A stretch of DNA of 64,000 bases, taken from positions 930,001-994,000 of the forward strand of contig BSBN01000047.1 in the NCBI GenBank assembly GCA_027924645.1, in the 5' to 3' direction. The number at the start of each line of letters is the position of its first letter. Within the stretch, counting starts at the first letter, position 1. Under the pieces are notes generated by a model. It ran no database searches, had not been told where the DNA came from, and worked only from the letters and a program-made list of their open reading frames with translations. The stretch is from Cunninghamia lanceolata. Its lineage: Eukaryota > Streptophyta > Pinopsida > Cupressales > Cupressaceae. Shown piece after piece: positions 1-10,290 of this stretch. The position numbers and the translations under genes were made by a program.

Positions 1-660
1 GGATATGCCCTCAATGTATGTTTGACTGGCGTTGACTTCTTTGTATCTGCAAAATGTATGTTCAGACATACATTTAAATATAGAATCACAAAATATGCAA
101 TCAACGAATATTCCTCAGAATATCCCTTCTGCGATCTGCTGACCGTTGATCTTCCCCTGTATCACCGAAATGTATATTTGAAATATACATTCGCTACATA
201 CAAACCACAAAATACATTTGATGGATACACAGGATCTATATCAAACATGCAAATGCAGTATACACACAAATTGTATGCCAAAGGTGTATACACACAACTT
301 GTATGACCCGATGTACCATAGCGATATACACAGAGATTGTATATCGACCCTTTACCAAATCCACAACATATGAACCCGATATGCAAATGACGGATACACA
401 CAAAATGACCCTCAGATGTAAAAGTGATATACACATCAATTGTCCCCAACAAACAAAAGTGATATACACAGGAATTGTCTATCCAAACTGTTTCACCTTT
501 GTACCTTCGAAACATGCATTTTTAACATGTTTTAGCACCCGAACCGGTTAGCGATATACGCACAGATACAAATGCGGTATACACACATACTGTATGTCAC
601 ATACAAACACTATATATCTGTCAAATGTACATTTTGACAAAGCCCTCAAAACTTCACAAA
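1..660. repeat. array of short ATATACACA/TTGTAT palindromes
   Basis: This stretch has no credible gene. It holds two near-perfect palindromes: 52-75, arms AAATGTATGT and ACATACATTT around TCAG, and 169-191, arms AATGTATATTT and AAATATACATT around one G. About eight looser dyads of the form TATACACA-n-TTGTAT follow, near 257, 284, 320, 391, 426, 461, 551 and 575. The layout resembles the palindrome arrays found in the U3 regions of other LTRs in this window, so I infer it belongs to an LTR retroelement control region. The boundaries of that element are not visible, and short ORFs here are chance products of the repeats. Confidence 0.55.
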
Positions 661-860
661 TTTCACACAGAAAATGCTGCGATCAGGCCGAACCATTTCC
701 TGGGCAACTTTAACTTAGAATTTAACCTTCAAACCCTAGCACATGAGGATGCTAGGATAAATCATAGCATGCTATAAATCGTTCCCAAAAACATGAAATG
801 CATGAACATAAAAGCAAAAAAGAAAACTAAACTATTGTACATGCCCATTCCACCGATTCA
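661..860. other. no recognisable gene
   Basis: AT-rich sequence between the palindrome array and the LTR-like block. It has no long ORF, no repeat and no motif I can name. At 844-882 a short hairpin with arms CATTCCACC and GGTGGAATG marks the start of the next block. Confidence 0.3.
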
Positions 861-1275
861 AAGAATTAACTGGTGGAATGGATGAATGAATCCATTTCGC
901 CTGCAAAATCAAAATCGACTACACAGATAGATCGAAAATCAGACAAATGAAACAACGAGATCTTCTTTATTTCAATAATAGAAATGCATACAAATATCAC
1001 AGCCCCACTCTATCACAATGCTCAGTCTGATCTCCAAAACACAATGTCTCTGTTTCTCCTATGCAACTGTATCGCTAAAACAAACTGAGCTAGGGCATAT
1101 ATATCTACTCCTCGCGAGTAGTATTGAGTCAATTCCCAGCAGCTGGGAGACTTCCAAGCGGTTGGGAGAGGACAACTAGCATAACAAACTTCTAACTGAC
1201 TTGCACATAAACCTAGGATGACTTAAAACATAAGAATTGGTCACATGGACCCTATTACATCATAATGTAAAACAT
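861..1275 (-). mobile_element. LTR-like sequence J (probable U3-R-U5)
   Basis: Read on the minus strand from 1275 this begins TGTTTTACATTATG. It has a 13-bp palindrome CCCAGCAGCTGGG near 1136, a near-palindrome centred on TCGCGA near 1113, a TATA-like GATATATATGCCC near 1098, and a polyadenylation-like AAATAAAG near 970. That order (U3, TATA, R, poly(A)) fits a plant LTR of about 0.4 kb. Its 3' end, primer site and partner LTR were not found, so this is tentative. It abuts the broken end of the A2 gag and may have inserted there. Confidence 0.4.
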
Positions 1276-1288
1276 ACTATAATTAGAC

Positions 1289-2242
1289 CTATTCTTTATT
1301 TCGGAGGGGTGCTCCTACACAACCCTTAACCCTATGGTATGCACAATAATGGTTTTCATTATACCAATGGGATTTAATGTAGATTTCTTCAAAGGGTTTT
1401 ATCGGTGGCAGCTCAATCAAACTTGCTTGGACCAATTGTTGTACGGTTATCTCTAAGGGATCTTTTGGTGGAGGATTGAAGGAACATGGTGATGAAGGGA
1501 ATGATGGGCTTGATGAATTAGAAGGTTGGTGGATTGATGGACTAGGAATAGGATCACATGGTGGTGCTGAGATATGACTAATAGGCTCATGGATTGATAT
1601 TTGGTTGGATGGTGATGAAGGGTATTCATAGGATACATGATCTAGATTGTTATTTCCTTCGTCAAAGGATATTAGGTCTTGCATAGGATAACTTTAGCTT
1701 GCATGTTCTTGTTGTAAAGGTATTTGATCTTGTTCTAAAGGTGGACTTTGGTCTATCAACGGTGCTTGATGGTCTTGGTGAGTAGGTGAAATGATAGGAT
1801 ATGTAGGTGGAAGTGCTTGGGGTATGGATTGGTGTTGATTGTTGTTGATATTAGAAGAAACGGTGTATGGTGAGAAATTGGCATGATATGTAAATAGATG
1901 AGATTGGTATGAAGTGGGATAAATTGATGGAACATTGACTTGATAGGTTGGTGGATTAGGTTGGTATGATGTTGAGGGGGATGACACATAGGATTGAGAT
2001 GACATTGGTTGATGGTGAATGGATAGAAGATGCTGTGCTTGTTGGGTTTGACAAGTGGCTATGAGGTGTTGGGCTTGTGCTATGGGTTGTCACATTTGAA
2101 GTGATTGACTTGCTTGAAGTTGTGGATGTTGGATGAGGTCTTGTAGCTGTTGAATGAATTGATGGTTTAGGGGTTGTGGTGCTTGGTAAAGATTTTGGAG
2201 AAGGTCCAGGAGTTGGGGTGCTAGGTCTTCTAATGTTGGCAT
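1289..2242 (-). pseudogene. gypsy element A2 gag-like ORF, broken
   Basis: One reading frame runs from the ATG at 2242 to 1289, about 318 codons, with in-frame stops near 2086 and at 1696-1694. The start (MPTLEDLAPQLLDLLQNLYQ) matches the start of the ORF at 63637 on the plus strand (MSTLEDPTIKFQRFLQNIYQ). Both continue into Pro/Ser/Tyr/His/Gln-rich, low-complexity sequence. Near the end is CAYHRVKG, the first half of the gag zinc-knuckle-like motif seen in plant gypsy elements, after which the frame is lost. The protein would be the nucleocapsid/gag precursor. The leader and 5' LTR belonging to this ORF lie at 10605-13244, separated from it by the insertion of element C. Similarity to A is seen directly; the lineage within gypsy is not resolved. 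Confidence 0.75.
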
Positions 2243-3252
2243 GTTTTACATTTTAGGACCCTGTTGACAAGTGCTTGACTAAGATTTGGATGATGATGTT
2301 CAGGATTTGGATGGTGTTGGTTTTTTCCCTGACTGGATTTTCATTCCCAGATTTCCCTACAAGGTAGCCATCAGTGATCAACAGGATCTCTGGGCCAGGG
2401 GCCAACAGTGTAGGAGATAGACTCTATTTTTATCTCCTCTTCTTCTTCAGGCTCTGCAAAACCTAGGGGGTATTCCCTATTCAACACCCATGAGAATATG
2501 CTTGTGGGTTGGCCTAGGATGTTGATACAAAGCAGATAAATCCTCCTATATGAAGACCAAAACTGTGGGATAAGTGCAAAGGGGCTAGCTTTGGGCTTAT
2601 GTTCAGTTGTGAATCAGAGGATCTTGGTCCTAAACTAATTCTAAGGTCCTAATGGTTGTTTTAGAAGTATGAATTTGATTTGATGTGTTTGGATGCAAAA
2701 CTAGGACCTGGTATGTAATCTCAATGCAGAGCTAGATTGGTGCCTATCCAGGGCTTGGAGTCAGTAGACATACACTTGTGAATGATCAGCATGAACACAC
2801 TAAAACTAGATTTCAAGGGGATGTTGTAGTATCTGCCTTACAGATACCTCCCGGGACAGAATGTTAAGTTATCTCTACTTATGGTATCCCTATTGCAGTA
2901 TATCTTTCCCAACACTTAATCTAAAAACACTTTAATCTACCCCTTGGGCAGAAGTTGAAAGATCAAGCATTCAATACAGGAATTCTATATTCTAGAATAC
3001 CAGACACCCCTTAGATATCTAGATTCAAAAGAAGGACACATGCAATACTGGAGACAGAATTAACAAAACACATGCAAATACAGCATTACTCATATAAAAT
3101 CAATCATGAAATCAGTAGATTCATGCATGAGACATTCAACAAGAGATACATAAACTCACAAGACCTCCTGCACAGAGCAACCAAAACCAGTTGTATCTTA
3201 CTACAGAGCCTGATGTGTCCAATTTTCAACAACCTGAAATGGGTCACACAAT

Positions 3253-3264
3253 CCCTTATATACA
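3253..3264 (-). promoter_or_regulatory. TATA box of the C 3' LTR
   Basis: TGTATATAAGGG on the minus strand, at the boundary between the palindrome-rich U3 and the part shared with solo LTR G. The same motif occurs at the equivalent place in the other LTR. Confidence 0.6.
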
Positions 3265-3719
3265 GTGAGGAAGGTGCACTCAACATTAATTACATGGTTG
3301 ACTAAAAAAGTTTGCCAGATACAAGCATCAGAAAATGGCACTCAAAAATAAATGCAGCAGGTAGAGGAGGAGACAGGAAGGTCTCGAGCCACGCACCGCT
3401 GCTTGGGGATTCACATCTCCAGTCAGGTGATTGATCCATCCACACCATCGCCCATACCTTTGCAACAATCACCATTAATGTTTCAGCTATCCATAGCCTC
3501 TAGAAACGCAATAGCAGCGTGTCCATGGAGTTTTCCTGCCAAAAACGGTCGTAGAGACTTGGGAAAAAACCCCCGCTGCAAGTTCAAAACGTGGCCGTTG
3601 ATCAAAAACCCAGTTGTGGAGATCCAACGGCCCCAAAAATGCTGAAAAGTTACCAGCTAACCAGATCGTGCCACGTAGGCACCTTAAGTTTCAATCGCTG
3701 GCCCATCGCCGATCATTAC

Positions 3720-4770
3720 TTGCTTCTCAAAAAGGACACGCGGCGGCCTCTGCAACATCGGCTATCAGGACAGGTGGCAGCTTCCGTGCTTTCCTTGAAA
3801 CACACAGACCCTTCCAAGAAACCCTAGCGGAAGCTGACATGTGTCGAGCTCCGCGCTCTTCTTGAAACATACTGTGTCATAATACTCAAGTGGCTTCTGC
3901 AGGTGACACATGTCACAACCCACGGCTTTGAAACTCAGAAACACATAAAGAAATGGGGCCCACAACCTCCCGCTCGCCACATATTGAAACAAGGGCAAGC
4001 CCACAGAAACTGACACTTGTCAAGCTCTGTGGCCATCGCTTGAAACATTTGAAACACATTGAAACTTATGCGGAAGCTAACACCTGTCAGGTTCCATGAT
4101 GCTTAGAAACTTCACTGGGGTTGGGGAAGGGTCACACGTAAAAGGCAATATTAACGCCGCATCTACCACGTGTCACCCTCTGCGACACTCTAGACACTTC
4201 ACGGGGACCCACCACCATCCATCACTTGGCACCGAAGGAAAAAGAGAGAGACACGCAGAAGCAGACACTTGGCAAGCTCCGCGGCCATCCTTTGAGACAC
4301 ATGGCGCCCTCCGCACTACAGCTGAAACTTTAAAAAGGGGCTCCTGAAACTCAGGTGGAGGTTGCCACTTGGCAACATCCGCAGTAGAAACTCCCTTTAC
4401 TGGGACCCACCACCACTTCGCCACACTTAATATGAAACAAATAGAAACAATGCGGAGGCCGACACATGTCAGCTTCTGCAGTCACAACCAAGGGCACATG
4501 GCACCTTCCGCCCCAACTTAGAAACTCAGAAGAAACTTTTTGAAACATGGGTGGAGTCTGACACTTGGCATGGTCCGCGGGGCTCTGATTTACTTTCTTT
4601 GTATCCCCCGGGTGCCTCCACGTGGTGCCTTCCGCGGCATTCTTGAAACATATATTGAAACTGCATTGAAACTTTGGTGGAAGCCAACACGTGGCGCCAT
4701 CCGCGCTCAAGTTGAAATATTAAGGGGCCGCTTCTGCTGTTGACACGTGGCACCCTCCGCGGGAAGCAAA
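3720..4770. repeat. array of about 14 G-box-centred palindromes in U3 (3' LTR)
   Basis: Degenerate units repeat every 60-100 bp. Each is built as GCGGAAGC, a centre TGACAC(G/A/T)TGTCA or CACGTGG, then GCTTCCGC, with GAAAC runs between units. The arms of each unit are complementary, for example 4452-4480. Many centres are CACGTG or ACATGT, the kind of core bound by plant bZIP and bHLH factors. I infer an enhancer-like array, since it lies just upstream of the TATA box. The sense of the array is symmetrical. Confidence 0.75.
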
Positions 4771-5086
4771 GGCACAGATTTAAACTAGGGCTCAACACAC
4801 GGTGCTCCCGCGGCACTTGCACATTTTTGACCCTCACTGCCACACTTAGAAACATTCATAGACACTGAAAACTGTGACCTGATATGCATTTTTTATGCAT
4901 TTGACCCATTTTTTATCAATTTTCAGGGGCCGATGGAGATTTTTGACCCGCCACCATTTATTTTGACCTTGAGCATACAAGGTGAGATGCATTTTTGATA
5001 ATTGCAGGGACCAAAACATTAGAACTTTTTTGGATTTTTAGGGAAGAGACCTGACTCAAAACCCCAAACATAAATTATTACTAACA

Positions 5087-5227
5087 TAGGCTCCGACTGG
5101 GGACGTGTAGGCACAAGACTGCAGCGAGAACCTTAGATCTCTGGGATGCAGACTAGTCCAGTATCCATTGGGCATAGAATCATGAAGATATATTGATCTG
5201 CATCATCAAACACATTATTTTTAAACA
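5087..5227 (-). other. C internal sequence beside the 3' LTR, with an inverted primer-site-like motif
   Basis: Between the acidic ORF and the 3' LTR a polypurine tract is expected immediately before TGTTAG on the minus strand, but none is visible. The plus strand here instead reads GGCTCCGACTGGGGACGTG (5089-5107), close to the element's primer site but in the opposite orientation. A looser inverted repeat with arms GATGCAGA and TCTGCATC spans about 5149-5212. No ORF. Confidence 0.5.
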
Positions 5228-6058
5228 TTATTTTGGCGGCCCAAGGCAGCCAAAAAGGAAGAACCATAATTTTTTCTTGTCAAATGCCTGATTCCACACT
5301 GAAAGACCCCAACCACAGCTGAAAACATTAAAACAATCTACCCACAAGGTCATCTTCTCAATTAGATATTCCACCATTTTTGACAACTTGCCACTATCAT
5401 TTTCACCTCTGTCATTTTGGATTTCAAAATTAGAGATATAACCATACACATCATAATATTCTTCAACATCAGTCAAAACATGCATGTTATACTCCTCAGA
5501 CAATATATTATGTTGCTCTTGGCATTCTTCATCATTTATTTGGCTACTGCACACCATCAGGCACTCATCCAGCTGATCCAAAGACTCAAAATACTCAGAA
5601 AAAGTGAGACCCTCATCATCATCTACATCATTTATGGATAATGATAACAAAACTTGATCTACACATCCATAATTGCACATGTCTGAACCAACTGATGATG
5701 AACATACATCATCCACAGTTTGCAAATCCATATAATCATCATCAAACAGAGGGTTAGTCCTGTACCAATGTGGGTCATGACTCACAACATCACATGCATC
5801 CATAGGCTCATCATAAAGGGGATTAACACTCACTGCAAAGGCCTCTGCTCCTTCTTCATGACACTCCAATTCTTCTTCATTACTATCAGATCCAGAGTCA
5901 TAAGAAGAACAAACCTGATCCATGCACTGGTCATGGATATCATTTTTATCATTTGATTGCCCCACATACAAGATTTCTGCTACTTCAATGCATTCTGAAG
6001 TTGAGCTATCTACATCATTTTCTAGCCCTCTAATGCTTCCTGATGAAACTGATATTGA
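5228..6058 (-). CDS. acidic C-terminal extension of element C gag
   Basis: Reads in the same frame as the gag at 7027-6059 and is separated from it by one TAG (6061-6059). The first methionine gives 247 codons from 5971, but the open frame starts directly after the TAG. It is very rich in Asp, Glu and Ser in its first 170 residues (for example SDSNEEELECHEEG), then ends in a Trp/Phe-rich hydrophobic stretch. I recognise no protease or polymerase motif. It may be a gag C-terminal domain reached by stop readthrough, or a normal continuation broken by one mutation. It lies where protease would normally begin, so the element has replaced or lost pol. Function unknown. Confidence 0.55.
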   Translation of the reverse strand, partial: SISVSSGSIRGLENDVDSSTSECIEVAEILYVGQSNDKNDIHDQCMDQVCSSYDSGSDSNEEELECHEEGAEAFAVSVNPLYDEPMDACDVVSHDPHWYRTNPLFDDDYMDLQTVDDVCSSSVGSDMCNYGCVDQVLLSLSINDVDDDEGLTFSEYFESLDQLDECLMVCSSQINDEECQEQHNILSEEYNMHVLTDVEEYYDVYGYISNFEIQNDRGENDSGKLSKMVEYLIEKMTLWVDCFNVFSCGWGLSVWNQAFDKKKLWFFLFGCLGPPK

Positions 6059-7027
6059 CTATTGATCCACATGATCACAACTTTGCACAACTGGATCATT
6101 TAAACATGAATGCTCTTTGTTTAGGACTGGCATGCAAATATTACTTGAAAAATCATTATTTTCAACTTCATTTTCTAGGCAAAATGGGACATCCTCCTCT
6201 ACAATAGAAACATCATCAACTTGAAATGATGCAAAAATTGGGATAGCAGGGGTGTGAGTGCTTTGACATTCATTGCCAACTCTTGAATTAAACCTTTCAT
6301 TAATATTAGGGGCTACAGGACAACAAATTTTTTTAGAAAAATAACCCTTTTGTATTCCATACCTCCAATTGTTTTCAATATCAATTGCAAACTGATGTGC
6401 CTGATGCAATGTGGTGGGCTGCTTATCTCTCAATCTATAACTCATTTTCTTATCAAATGTTCCCAAATAGACAACTAAGCACAATACATCATTAGGTCTC
6501 ATGCATTCTGGAATTCTATTCAATGCCTTCATAAATCTGAGGTTAAAGGCTGGAATCAACTCATCCTCTTCAATATAGATGTACATAAAATTACTAATAA
6601 CTACATAATCAGAAATTTTTTCACCATATTGTACTAGAAATGCAGATTTAAGTTCTTGCCAAGAGCTGACAGAGTAAGCTGGAAGATAGGAGAACCAGTC
6701 CCTTTCATCTTCATCTAGAGATTGAACAAATAACCTTATAACTACATCTTCATGATCAATCTCAAAATCATCTATCACATTTCTGAATTGTTGCAAGTGT
6801 CTCTCAGCTGATTCATCCTTTATACCATTGAATTTAGGCAAATACCTTCTGATTTTAGGTGGAAAAGCATTTGGGTAGCCACAAATGCTACTGAAATTTA
6901 TGGGCTTATATCTATCTATGCTAAAGCCTCTTTTATTACATGGTTGGGACTGACTACTATACATTTTTGCACTTGACACCTCACAAGGGTGCATGGGTTG
7001 ACAATACATCTTTTTATGCTTTTGCAA
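6059..7027 (-). CDS. retrotransposon gag protein of element C
   Basis: 322 codons. Residues about 60-200 match the plant retrotransposon gag domain: a PKIRRYLPKFNG-type entry, SAERHLQQFRNVIDDFEI, VVIRLFVQSLDEDERDWF, and SWQELKSAFLVQYGE, the usual conserved Trp/Phe pattern. This domain would form the virus-like particle that packages element RNA in the cytoplasm. No CCHC knuckle is evident. Starting at the 7027 ATG gives about 55 residues before the domain. The open frame continues past the TAG at 6061-6059 into the acidic tail at 5228-6058. The frame is otherwise intact, unlike most gag copies in this window, so C may be one of the younger insertions. Confidence 0.82.
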   Translation of the reverse strand: MQKHKKMYCQPMHPCEVSSAKMYSSQSQPCNKRGFSIDRYKPINFSSICGYPNAFPPKIRRYLPKFNGIKDESAERHLQQFRNVIDDFEIDHEDVVIRLFVQSLDEDERDWFSYLPAYSVSSWQELKSAFLVQYGEKISDYVVISNFMYIYIEEDELIPAFNLRFMKALNRIPECMRPNDVLCLVVYLGTFDKKMSYRLRDKQPTTLHQAHQFAIDIENNWRYGIQKGYFSKKICCPVAPNINERFNSRVGNECQSTHTPAIPIFASFQVDDVSIVEEDVPFCLENEVENNDFSSNICMPVLNKEHSCLNDPVVQSCDHVDQ

Positions 7028-7486
7028 CCCTCTTCTCTACTCAGATTTTCAATCACAATATGACTTTAGGCCTTTAAAATACAAACTGCTATTTCAGCTT
7101 GCCTAAAGTCCTCTATATGAGTCTTTTAAACAACATTGCATGCCCTTTTGAAATACAGAGTAGGTTCTAACAAAAGCATGCAAGCTCTGCTTTCACCAAT
7201 ATTTCCCTTTTAACCAGTGATATTTCACCAAATAGGGAACTTTTCAAAAACTTGTACAAATACCTGGATATATTGCAGCTGCTGATAGGTTCATTCAATA
7301 GAGTCGCCACCTCCTTGGCAGAGGAATGAACTTCAAACAGGTTGAAGCTAAAAATTGATTTCTTTCTTTCTGGGTCATCCACCAACAGAGCCACAGATAA
7401 AACTTTTTCTTTTGCTGCAACAAGGCACCTCTAGGCTTAATTATTCAATTTCTTAGACTCAAGCTTCACGAATATGACATTGTCTC
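7028..7486 (-). other. untranslated leader of element C
   Basis: Sequence between the tandem primer-site repeats and the gag ATG. The 75-codon minus ORF at 7394-7167 resembles nothing known to me and is probably chance. No other feature seen. Confidence 0.5.
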
Positions 7487-7832
7487 CCCAGCAGAGTCGC
7501 CAAAATCTGTTGGTGACTTGAATGGGCCACAAATACATTCCTTTTTTATCAATCCATCCCTAGTAGAGTCACCATTTTCTGTTGGTGACTCGGATGGGCC
7601 ACAAATACATTCCTTTTTTATCAATCCACCCCAGCGGAGTCGCCATTTTCTGTTGCGACTCGGATGGGCCACAAGTATATCACCAAGGATGACTAGATAT
7701 TACTTTTGATCAATCACGTCCCCAGCAGAGTCACCATTTTATGTTGCGACTCAGATGGGCCACAAGTATATCACCAAGGATGACTAGATATTACTTTTGA
7801 TCAATCACGTCCCCAGCGGAGTCGCCATTTTC
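7487..7832 (-). repeat. tandem copies of the primer-site/LTR junction of C
   Basis: Five copies of a CCCCAGCGGAGTCGCCA-type sequence start near 7487, 7558, 7629, 7720 and 7811, spaced 71, 71, 91 and 91 bp. On the minus strand each reads as a primer site, and each is preceded there by CAACAGAAAA or a variant, which is the last few bases of the LTR plus the spacer. The unit between copies also carries GACTCGGATGGGCCACAA. The last two full units share an extra 20 bp (ATCACCAAGGATGACTAGAT). Confidence 0.85.
7808..7827 (-). other. primer-binding site of element C
   Basis: Minus strand TGGCGACTCCGCTGGGGACG, five bases inside the 5' LTR. It starts with TGG as expected for pairing to a tRNA 3' CCA end. 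From memory this sequence type is assigned to tRNA-Arg in Ogre elements; I could not check it. It is the copy that adjoins a full LTR and so is probably the one in use. Confidence 0.75.
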
Positions 7833-8770
7833 TATTGGTTTTTTCCCTGATTGGATGTTCATTCCCAGATTTTCCTACAAGGTAGCCATCAGTGATCAAC
7901 AGGATCTCTGGGCCAGGGGCCAACAGTGTAGGAGATAGACTCTATTTTTATCTCCTCTTCTTCTTCAGGCTCTGCAAAACCTGGGGGGTATTCCCTATTC
8001 AACACCCATGAGAATATACTTGTGGGTTGGCCTAGGATGTTGATACAAAGCAGATAAATCCTCCTATATGAAGACCAAAACTATGGGATAAGTGTAAAGG
8101 GGCTAGCTTTGGGCTTATGTTCAGTTGTGAATCAGAGGATCTTGGTCCTAAACTACTACTAAGGTCCTAATGGTTGTTTTGGAAGTATGAGTTTGATTTG
8201 ATGTGTTTGGATGCAAAACTAGGACCTGGTATGTAATCTCAATGCAGAGCTAGATTGGTGCCTATCCAGGGCTTGGAGTCAGTAGACATACACTTGTGAA
8301 TGATCAGCATGAACACACTAAAACTGGATTTCAAGCGGGTGTTGTAGTATATGCCTTACAGATACCTCCCAGGACAAAATGTTAAGTTATCTCTACTTAT
8401 GGTATTCCTATTGCAGTATATCTTTCCCAACACTTAATCTGAAAACACTTTAATCTACCCCTTGGGCAGAAGTTGAAAGATCAAGCATTCAATATAGGAA
8501 TTTTATATTCTAGAATACCAGACACCCCTTAGATATCTAGATTCAGAAGAAGGACACATGCAATACTGGAGACAGAATTAACAAAACACATGCAAATACA
8601 GCATTACTCATATAAAATCAATCATGAAATCAGTAGATTCATGCATGAGACATTCAACAAGAGATACATAAACTCACAAGACCTCCTGCACAGAGAAACC
8701 AAAACTAGTTGTATCTTACTACATAGCCCGATGTGTCCAGTTTTCAACAACCTGAAATGGGTCACACAAT

Positions 8771-8782
8771 CCCTTATATACA
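8771..8782 (-). promoter_or_regulatory. TATA box of the C 5' LTR
   Basis: TGTATATAAGGG on the minus strand, followed by the R-like segment that is also conserved in solo LTR G. Likely promoter of the element RNA. Confidence 0.65.
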
Positions 8783-9239
8783 GCGAGGAAGGTGCACTCA
8801 ACATTAATTACATGGTTGACTCAAAAATTTCACCAGATACAAGCATCAGAAAATGGCGCTAAAAAATAAATGTAGTAGGTATAGGAGGAGATAGGAAGGT
8901 CTCGAGCCACGCGCCACTACCTGGGGATTTACATCTCCAGTCGGGTGATTGATCCGTCCACGCCATCACCCATACCTCTGCAACAATCACCATTAATGTT
9001 TCAGCTACCCACAGCCTCTGGAAATGCAACAACAGCGTGTCCACAGAGTTTTCCCACCAAAAACGGTCGCAAAGACTCAGGAAAAAACCCCCGCTGCAGG
9101 TTCAAAACGTGGCCGTTGATCAAAAACCCAGTCGCGGAGATCCAACGGCCTCAAAAATGTTGAAAAGTCGCCAGCTAACTAGATCATGCCACGTAGGCAC
9201 CTTAAGTTTCAATTGCTGGCCCATCGCCGATCATTACTT

Positions 9240-10290
9240 GCTTCTCAAAAAGGACACGCGGCGGCCTCCGCAACATCGGCTATCGGGACAGGTGGCAGCT
9301 TCCGTGCTTTCCTTGAAACACACAGACCCTTCCAAGAAACCCCAGCGGAAGCTGACATGTGTCAAGCTCCGCGCTCTTCTTGAAACATACCGTGTCATAA
9401 TACTCAAGTGGCTTCCGCAGGTGACACATGTCACAACCCACGGCTTTGAAACTCAGAAACACATAAAGAAATGGGGCCCACAACCTCCCACTTGCCACAT
9501 ATTGAAATAGGGGCAAGCCCGCGGAAACTGACACTTGTCAAGCTCCGTGGCCATCGCTTGAAACATTTTAAACACATTGAAACTTATGCGGAAGCTGACA
9601 CTTGTCAGGTTCCGTGATGCTTAGAAACTTCACTGGGGCTGGGGAAGGGTCACACATAAAAGGCAATATTAACGCCGCGTCTACCACGTGTCACCCTCTG
9701 CAACACTCTAGACACTTCACGGGGACCCACCACCATCCATCACTTGGTACCGAAGGATAAAGAGAGAGACACACGGAAGCAGACACTTGGCAAGCTCCGC
9801 AGCCATCCTTTGAGACACATGGCACCCTCTGCGCTACAGCTGAAACTTTAAAAAGGGGCTCCTGAAACTCAGGCAAAGATTGCCACTTGGCAACATCCGC
9901 AGTAGCAACTCCCTTTACTGGGACCCACCACCACTTTGCCACACTTAATATGAAACAAATAGAAACAATGCAGAAGCCGACACATGTCAGCTTCCGCAGT
10001 CACAACCAAGGGCACATGGCACCTTCCGCCCCAACTTAGAAACTCAGAAGAAACTTTTTGAAACATGGGCGGAGTCCGACACTTGGCATGGTCTGCGGGG
10101 CTCTGAGTTACTTTCTTTGTGTCCCCCGGGTGCCTCCACATGGTGCCTTCCGCGGCATTCTTGAAACATATATTGAAACTGCATTGAAACTTTGGCGGAA
10201 GCTGACACGTGGTGCCATCCGCACTCGAGTTGAAACATTAAGGAGCCGCTTCTGCTGCTAACACGTGGCACCCTCCGCGGGAAGCAAAGG
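9240..10290. repeat. U3 palindrome array, 5' LTR of C
   Basis: Counterpart of the array at 3720-4770 and somewhat better preserved. Examples: 9589-9613, arms CGGAAGCTGACA and TGTCAGGTTCCG with one mismatch, and 9970-9997, arms GCAGAAGCCGACA and TGTCAGCTTCCGC. Differences between the two arrays are mostly CpG-type transitions, which have weakened some arms. Confidence 0.75.

Larger units (their letters stand above)
2315..5086 (-). repeat. 3' LTR of element C
   Basis: The plus strand reads TGTTGG at one end and CTAACA at the other, giving the canonical TG...CA ends. Homologous over its whole length to 7833-10604 and of identical length. On the minus strand the order is U3 (5086 to about 3270) with a palindrome array, TATA at 3264-3253, then R-U5 to 2315. 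The short ORFs inside are not convincing genes: they occur in several frames, follow the repeat structure and match no known domain. Confidence 0.92.

Noticed and set aside
3072..3305. Plus-strand ORF duplicated at 8590-8862
   Set aside because: It is duplicated only because it lies in both LTRs of C. It crosses the TATA region and runs against the element orientation.
4173..4855. Minus-strand ORFs of 83-119 codons in the LTRs of C (also at 9691-10373)
   Set aside because: They lie in the palindrome array, overlap in several frames, have repeat-driven composition and no domain.
7487..7832. CRISPR-like array because of regular spacing
   Set aside because: Plant DNA. The repeats are primer-site/LTR junctions with similar, not unique, spacers.
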